64,000 nucleotides of DNA from Gordonia tangerina. GTDB taxonomy: Bacteria > Actinomycetota > Actinomycetes > Mycobacteriales > Mycobacteriaceae. The stretch covers positions 175,489 to 239,488 of the forward strand of contig NZ_JAKGCU010000005.1 of the NCBI RefSeq assembly GCF_021556435.1. Direction: 5' to 3'. This document shows, in pieces, positions 60,015 through 64,000 of this stretch (positions are counted from its first letter, which is position 1; the number at the start of each line of letters is the position of its first letter). The notes under the pieces are model-generated. The model made no database searches and was not told the DNA's origin. It worked only from the letters and a program-made list of their open reading frames with translations. A program made the position numbers and the translations under genes.

Positions 60015-60431
60015 TCAGTGCTTCTCCGGACCCACGTGGTACTCGAAAACGAGTCCTGCCGCGGTGCCGATGATGACGAACCCCGCGAAGATCGCGAACC
60101 ACAGGTTGTGGGTGGCGAAACCGATGCCGAACAGGGCGGCGCCGAAGGCCAACAGGATCGGCCACCAGGAGTGGGGGCTGAAGAAGCCCAATTCGCCTGC
60201 GCCGTCCTCGACCTCGGCGTCTTCGTAGTCCTCGGGACGGATCTCGACACGACGAGCGACGAACCGGAAGTAGGTGCCGGCGATCAGCGTCAGGCCGGCA
60301 CTGAAGAACATTCCGGTCACGCCCACCCACTCGACGCCGCGACTAGCGAACGCAGTGCAGATCGTGTAGATGATGCCCGCGAGGAAGAAGAATGCCGTCA
60401 GCAATTCGAAGATTCGGGCTTCGATTTTCAT
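60015..60431 (-). CDS. ctaF: cytochrome c oxidase subunit IV CtaF
   Basis: 138-residue actinobacterial oxidase subunit IV with four membrane helices. MKIEARIFELLTAFFFLAGIIYTI opens the protein; VEWVGVTGMFFSAGLTLIAGTYF, SWWPILLAFGAALFGIGFA and LWFAIFAGFVIIGTAAGLVFEYH give the other helices. It follows ctaC with a 4-nt overlap and is part of the aa3 oxidase in the supercomplex. Confidence 0.95.
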   Translation of the reverse strand: MKIEARIFELLTAFFFLAGIIYTICTAFASRGVEWVGVTGMFFSAGLTLIAGTYFRFVARRVEIRPEDYEDAEVEDGAGELGFFSPHSWWPILLAFGAALFGIGFATHNLWFAIFAGFVIIGTAAGLVFEYHVGPEKH

Positions 60432-61555
60432 CCGTTTGCTCCCACCGTGCAGTTAGGCAAGGACGTGTTGGAGGCATCACCGAGGTCGGTCGGGGTGTCG
60501 CCGTCGGTGGCGCGTCGCGTGTCGAACGGAACCGTCGTCACCGACTCGGGAACCTCGCAGATCTCTTCGAGCGCCTGCGCATTGGTCGCCTGCGGGTTGT
60601 CCTCCCGATAGCGGATGTAGGCGTCGAACTTCTCCGGCGAAACCGCACGGACCTCGAAGTTCATCATCGAGTGATAGGTGCCGCACATCTCGGCGCAACG
60701 CCCGACGAAGGCACCCTCCCGGTCGATGCTGGAGATCTGGAAGACGTTGTCGGAGTGGTTCTGCTCCGGGAACGGCATCACGTCGCGCTTGAAGAGGAAC
60801 TCCGGCACCCAGAATGAGTGGATGACGTCGGCCGCGGCGATCTCGAACTCGATGCGCTGGCCCGTCGGCAGCACCAACACGGGGATCTCGTTCGACGATC
60901 CGACCGTTTCGATCTGGTTGAACTGCAGGTAGTTCCGGATATCGTCGTCGCGACCGCCGGCCGGGAGGGGCAGCTCCTCACCGTGGTGGTTGGCCTCGTT
61001 GCGTGCCTGCAGCTCGAACGGGCTGCCTTCGCCCTCGAAGCCGTCATAGCGCGAGCCGTCGGTGAACTCGACCTCGCGGTAGCCGAACTTCCAGTTCCAC
61101 TGGAACGCGGTCACGTCGACGACGACCTTGGAGTCGTCGGTCTTGCTCTCGACGTCGTTCTGGACCACGACGGTGAAGTAGAAGAGCACGGCGATGATCA
61201 CGAACGGGATCGCCGTGTAGGTCAGTTCCAGCGGCACGTTGTACGCGGTCTGCCGGGGGAAGACGTCCTTGCCGGGCTTGGCCCGGTGGAAGGTGATGGT
61301 CCAGAAGATCAGGGCCCACACCAGGATGCCCATGAGGAGTGCGGCGATGACCGACCAGGTCCACAGCTCGCCCATCTTCTCTGCTTCGGGGGTCACGCCT
61401 TCGGGCCAACCGAAGCGCATCGCCGTACGGGCGTCACATCCCGACAGCAGCAACGCCCCGATGCCGAGTGCGACGAGTGCACCGACCTGCTTGATCGTCC
61501 GCGATGCGGAACGGGCCCCTGTCGCCCGCGGCCGTCCACCGTGTGCCAATTTCAC
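60428..61555 (-). CDS. ctaC: cytochrome c oxidase subunit II CtaC
   Basis: 375 residues. The signal peptide has a lipobox LLLSGCDA (about residue 39-40), so the mature protein is probably a lipoprotein. Two membrane helices (about 65-88 and 112-135) precede the cupredoxin domain with the CuA site: CAEMCGTYHSMMNFE. An inserted polar loop (about 165-215) carries the NHHGEELPLPAGG segment. The start is set at GTG 61555, but upstream in-frame ATG 61603 and GTG 61582 are possible. Partner of CtaE and CtaF. Confidence 0.93.
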   Translation of the reverse strand: MKLAHGGRPRATGARSASRTIKQVGALVALGIGALLLSGCDARTAMRFGWPEGVTPEAEKMGELWTWSVIAALLMGILVWALIFWTITFHRAKPGKDVFPRQTAYNVPLELTYTAIPFVIIAVLFYFTVVVQNDVESKTDDSKVVVDVTAFQWNWKFGYREVEFTDGSRYDGFEGEGSPFELQARNEANHHGEELPLPAGGRDDDIRNYLQFNQIETVGSSNEIPVLVLPTGQRIEFEIAAADVIHSFWVPEFLFKRDVMPFPEQNHSDNVFQISSIDREGAFVGRCAEMCGTYHSMMNFEVRAVSPEKFDAYIRYREDNPQATNAQALEEICEVPESVTTVPFDTRRATDGDTPTDLGDASNTSLPNCTVGANG

Positions 61556-61858
61556 GCCTTCCCGCTCGCTCGATGTCGGCACACGTGCCGACCGAGTTGC
61601 CATGCCACATGACTCGCACAGGGCTTTCTTCGCCCGCGCCGAGTCAAGTCGCACCCAGCGCCAAGGCAATTCTTGCACCTAGTACTACGCAGCGTAGACC
61701 AAGCCGTGCAACGTTTCGTGATTGGGGTTTACCTGCGTGCCTCGCCACGGCACCACGCTGAACCGACCCGCGGACCGTACGCCTTGCGTGGCGCGTACGT
61801 CAGGCATACTCGACGCGTCAGAACAGCATCGCGACGTCGACGAAATGGGGCCTGTCTG
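61556..61858. promoter_or_regulatory. divergent region between ctaC and asnB
   Basis: 303 nt. On the plus strand CATACT (61805-61810) is a candidate -10 box for asnB, giving a leader of about 45 nt. For ctaC I see no convincing promoter; a TAGTACTAG cluster on the minus strand near 61690-61680 is AT-richer. No gene is seen. Confidence 0.45.
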
Positions 61859-63784
61859 GTGTGTGGTTTGCTCGGTCTGCTGACCTCGGACGGTTCGGCA
61901 TCCGACGCTGTCGGATCGGTGTCGGACGCGTCGCGCTGCATGCGCCACCGCGGCCCGGACGAGCCGGGCACCTGGCATGATGCCGACCTCGTCCTCGGAT
62001 TCAACCGGCTGTCGATCATCGACATCGAACACTCGCACCAACCGCTGCGGTGGGGACCGCCAGAAAACCCCGACCGGTACGCACTCGTGTTCAACGGCGA
62101 GATCTACAACTATCTCGAGATCCGCGCGGAACTGACTCGCGATCACGACGCCGAGTTCGCCACCGAGGGTGACGGCGAGGCCATCGTCGCAGCGTTCCAT
62201 CACTGGGGACCGGACGCGGTGCGTCGCCTGCGTGGCATGTTCGCATTCGCGATCTGGGACACCCGGCAACGCTCGTTGTTCCTCGCTCGCGACCCATTCG
62301 GCATCAAGCCGCTGTTCATCGCGACCGGCCCCGGCGGTACCGCGTTCGGCAGCGAGAAGAAGAGCCTGCTCGAGCTGACCGGGTTGCTCGGGTTGGGTGA
62401 CGACCTCGATCCTCGGGCCATCGAGCACTACACCGTGCTGCAGTATGTTCCCGAGCCGGAAACCCTGCATGCGGCGATTCGACGACTCGAATCCGGGTGT
62501 CATGCGTCCATCCGCCCGGGCCAGGCGCCACAGATCCAGCGATACTTCACACCCCGTTTCCCGGTACGACCGTTCGGCAGCGGGGACTCCCAGGCCCGAT
62601 ACGACGAGATCGCCGAGGTCCTGTCCGATTCGGTGGCCAAACACATGCGCGCCGACGTGACCGTGGGGTCATTCCTGTCCGGCGGCATCGACTCCACCGC
62701 GATCGCTGCGCTGGCGATCCGCCACAACCCCGACCTGGTCACCTTCACCACCGGCTTCGAGCGCGACGGATACTCCGAGATCGACGTGGCGGTGGAATCC
62801 GCCGAGGCGATCGGCGCCAAACACGTCGTCAAGGTCGTCAGTCCGCGAGAGTTCATCGAGGCCATCCCGGAGATCGTGTGGTACCTCGACGACCCGGTCG
62901 CCGACCCGGCCCTCGTGCCGCTCTACTTCGTCGCCCGGGAGGCCCGCAAGCATGTGAAGGTGGTGCTCTCCGGTGAGGGCGCCGATGAGTTGTTCGGCGG
63001 CTACACGATCTACAAGGAGCCGCTGTCACTGAGTGCGTTCGACCGGCTGCCCGGCGCGTTGCGCCGGCTCGCGGGGCGGGTGTCCGACCGGATTCCGGAG
63101 GGGACCCGCGGCAAGAGCCTGCTGCACCGCGGCTCACTGACGCTCGAGGAGCGCTACTACGGCAACGCCCGCAGCTTCGACGATGCGCGACTGCGCGCGG
63201 TGCTCCGCGACTACCGTCCGGAGTGGACCCATACCGACGTCACCGCGCCCATCTACGCAATGTCGACCGACCTCGACCCCGTCGCCCGCATGCAACACGT
63301 CGACCTGTTCACCTGGTTGCGCGGCGACATCCTGGTGAAGGCCGACAAGATGACGATGGCCAATTCATTGGAACTGCGCGTGCCGTTCCTCGATCCCGAG
63401 GTGTTCCGCGTCGCAGAGACACTCCCCTTCGACGAGAAGATCGCCCATGGCACCACGAAGTACGCCCTTCGGCAGGCCCTCGAACAGATCGTTCCGCCCC
63501 ATGTGCTGCACCGCAAGAAATTGGGCTTTCCGGTGCCCATCCGCCACTGGCTGGCCGGCTCCGAGATGTTCGACTGGGCGCACGAGGTCATCGAGCATTC
63601 GCAGACCGACCATATCCTCAACAAGAACGTCGTGGTCGAGATGCTCAACGAGCACCGCGACGGAGTCGTGGACAACAGTCGCCGGCTGTGGACGCTGTTG
63701 ATGTTCATGGTCTGGCACGGGATCTTTGTCGAGAAGTCGATCGTCCCCGACATCACCGATCACCACTACCCGGTGCGGTTGTAG
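61859..63784 (+). CDS. asnB: glutamine-hydrolysing asparagine synthetase AsnB
   Basis: 641 residues. The start is GTG 61859 so that processing exposes the nucleophile Cys2 (VCGLLGLL). The glutaminase domain has RHRGPDEPG, GFNRLSIID and NGEIYNYLE. The synthetase domain has the ATP pyrophosphatase loop SFLSGGIDSTAIAALA, the LSGEGADELFGGY motif and KADKMTMANSLELRVPFLD. Besides making Asn, actinobacterial homologues (Rv2201, LtsA) affect wall integrity by amidating meso-DAP. It marks the end of the syntenic block. Confidence 0.95.
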   Translation: MCGLLGLLTSDGSASDAVGSVSDASRCMRHRGPDEPGTWHDADLVLGFNRLSIIDIEHSHQPLRWGPPENPDRYALVFNGEIYNYLEIRAELTRDHDAEFATEGDGEAIVAAFHHWGPDAVRRLRGMFAFAIWDTRQRSLFLARDPFGIKPLFIATGPGGTAFGSEKKSLLELTGLLGLGDDLDPRAIEHYTVLQYVPEPETLHAAIRRLESGCHASIRPGQAPQIQRYFTPRFPVRPFGSGDSQARYDEIAEVLSDSVAKHMRADVTVGSFLSGGIDSTAIAALAIRHNPDLVTFTTGFERDGYSEIDVAVESAEAIGAKHVVKVVSPREFIEAIPEIVWYLDDPVADPALVPLYFVAREARKHVKVVLSGEGADELFGGYTIYKEPLSLSAFDRLPGALRRLAGRVSDRIPEGTRGKSLLHRGSLTLEERYYGNARSFDDARLRAVLRDYRPEWTHTDVTAPIYAMSTDLDPVARMQHVDLFTWLRGDILVKADKMTMANSLELRVPFLDPEVFRVAETLPFDEKIAHGTTKYALRQALEQIVPPHVLHRKKLGFPVPIRHWLAGSEMFDWAHEVIEHSQTDHILNKNVVVEMLNEHRDGVVDNSRRLWTLLMFMVWHGIFVEKSIVPDITDHHYPVRL

Positions 63785-63803
63785 CGGGTCGAGTCCCTTT
63801 TCG

Positions 63804-63839
63804 CGCCGACAGAACCCACAAAATCGCCGACAGAACCCA
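63804..63839 (+). repeat. two 15-bp direct repeats after asnB
   Basis: CGCCGACAGAACCCA occurs perfectly at 63804-63818 and 63825-63839, period 21 bp, about 20 nt after the asnB stop and about 90 nt before a probable transposase start. It may belong to an insertion-sequence end. Confidence 0.6.
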
Positions 63840-63927
63840 GATTTCCGTCGAAAGAATCACTCGCACGCGTGCGGCTGGGCTTGGGCTCAAGTGGTCACCG
63901 CAACAGCCTGTCTGTTGGAGGTTGCTG

Positions 63928-64000
63928 GTGGCGAACAATCGTGTGCCCGCGGTGAAGCGTGAGCGGTTTTGGGTAGCTCTCGGGGAGGGTAGTTCGGTGG
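63928..64000 (+). CDS. 5' end of a probable transposase gene (truncated by window)
   Basis: The GTG at 63928 has GGAGG with a 6-nt gap and opens a frame that continues off the right edge: 24 codons read VANNRVPAVKRERFWVALGE and onward. The basic N-terminus with an RERFW-type start resembles helix-turn-helix N-termini of actinobacterial IS transposases, possibly IS30-like. With so few residues the call is tentative. Confidence 0.4.
   Translation, partial: MANNRVPAVKRERFWVALGEGSSV

Overview
The window is about 64 kb of high-GC actinobacterial chromosome. Gene content and order closely follow the Mycobacterium tuberculosis Rv2144c-Rv2201 neighbourhood, from wag31 through the dcw cluster, pknL, aroG, pimB' and qcrCAB to asnB. 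This, with the meso-DAP and mycolic-lineage gene set, points to Mycobacteriales. A Gordonia-like genus is my best guess, but that is inference from memory of gene order, not a database match. Nearly all of the window is core genome. The only mobile DNA I see is the 5' tip of a probable transposase gene at the right edge.

Layout. (1) 1-4.8 kb, minus strand: ileS (3' end outside the window) behind a T-box leader with an AUC specifier and a sequestered ribosome binding site; a proline-rich membrane protein; wag31/divIVA. (2) 5.2-24.2 kb, minus strand: yggT, sepF, yggS, pgeF, ftsZ, ftsQ, murC, murG, ftsW, murD, mraY, a murF remnant, murE, ftsI, ftsL, rsmH, mraZ. This is the division and cell-wall cluster. 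The murF position holds only a 151-residue protein resembling the MurF C-terminal domain; the ATP-binding and UDP-substrate domains are absent. The mraZ promoter carries tandem G-rich repeats that look like the MraZ operator. (3) 24.7-29.4 kb: DUF3040 membrane protein, HEPN-like protein, GNAT acetyltransferase, FAD oxidoreductase, LppM-like lipoprotein. (4) 29.4-38.2 kb: metF, polyprenyl diphosphate synthase, MptA-like mannosyltransferase, a PknL-substrate-like DNA-binding protein, pknL, aroG, RNase AS, and an MptC-like mannosyltransferase. These include lipoarabinomannan and lipomannan assembly genes. (5) 38.3-45.8 kb: plsC, a ROK glucokinase, a cluster of a small protein, a degenerate ArsA-like ATPase and two START-like proteins, fadD15-type acyl-CoA ligase, pimB'. 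(6) 45.8-52.2 kb: a lipoprotein with a HExxH metallopeptidase motif, two NlpC/P60 endopeptidases (the second behind a c-di-AMP riboswitch), a small four-cysteine protein, a DEDDh exonuclease fused to a UvrC-like GIY-YIG module, and a stand-alone RAM domain. (7) 52.2-61.6 kb: trpD, a hypothetical gene, ctaE-qcrC-qcrA-qcrB, a PAP2-diacylglycerol kinase fusion, ctaF and ctaC, which encode the bc1-aa3 supercomplex components. (8) 61.9-64 kb: asnB and the start of a probable transposase.

The genes fit one theme: building and dividing the cell envelope (peptidoglycan precursors, septum, PIM/LAM lipoglycans, wall hydrolases), plus the respiratory supercomplex. Many start codons from 30 kb to 58 kb lie 6-7 nt behind a TANNNT-type -10 box, indicating widespread leaderless transcription. 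The observations most worth checking are the missing murF body, the three RNA or operator elements (T-box, c-di-AMP riboswitch, MraZ arrays), and the conserved but undescribed small operons around the ArsA-like and metallopeptidase genes.
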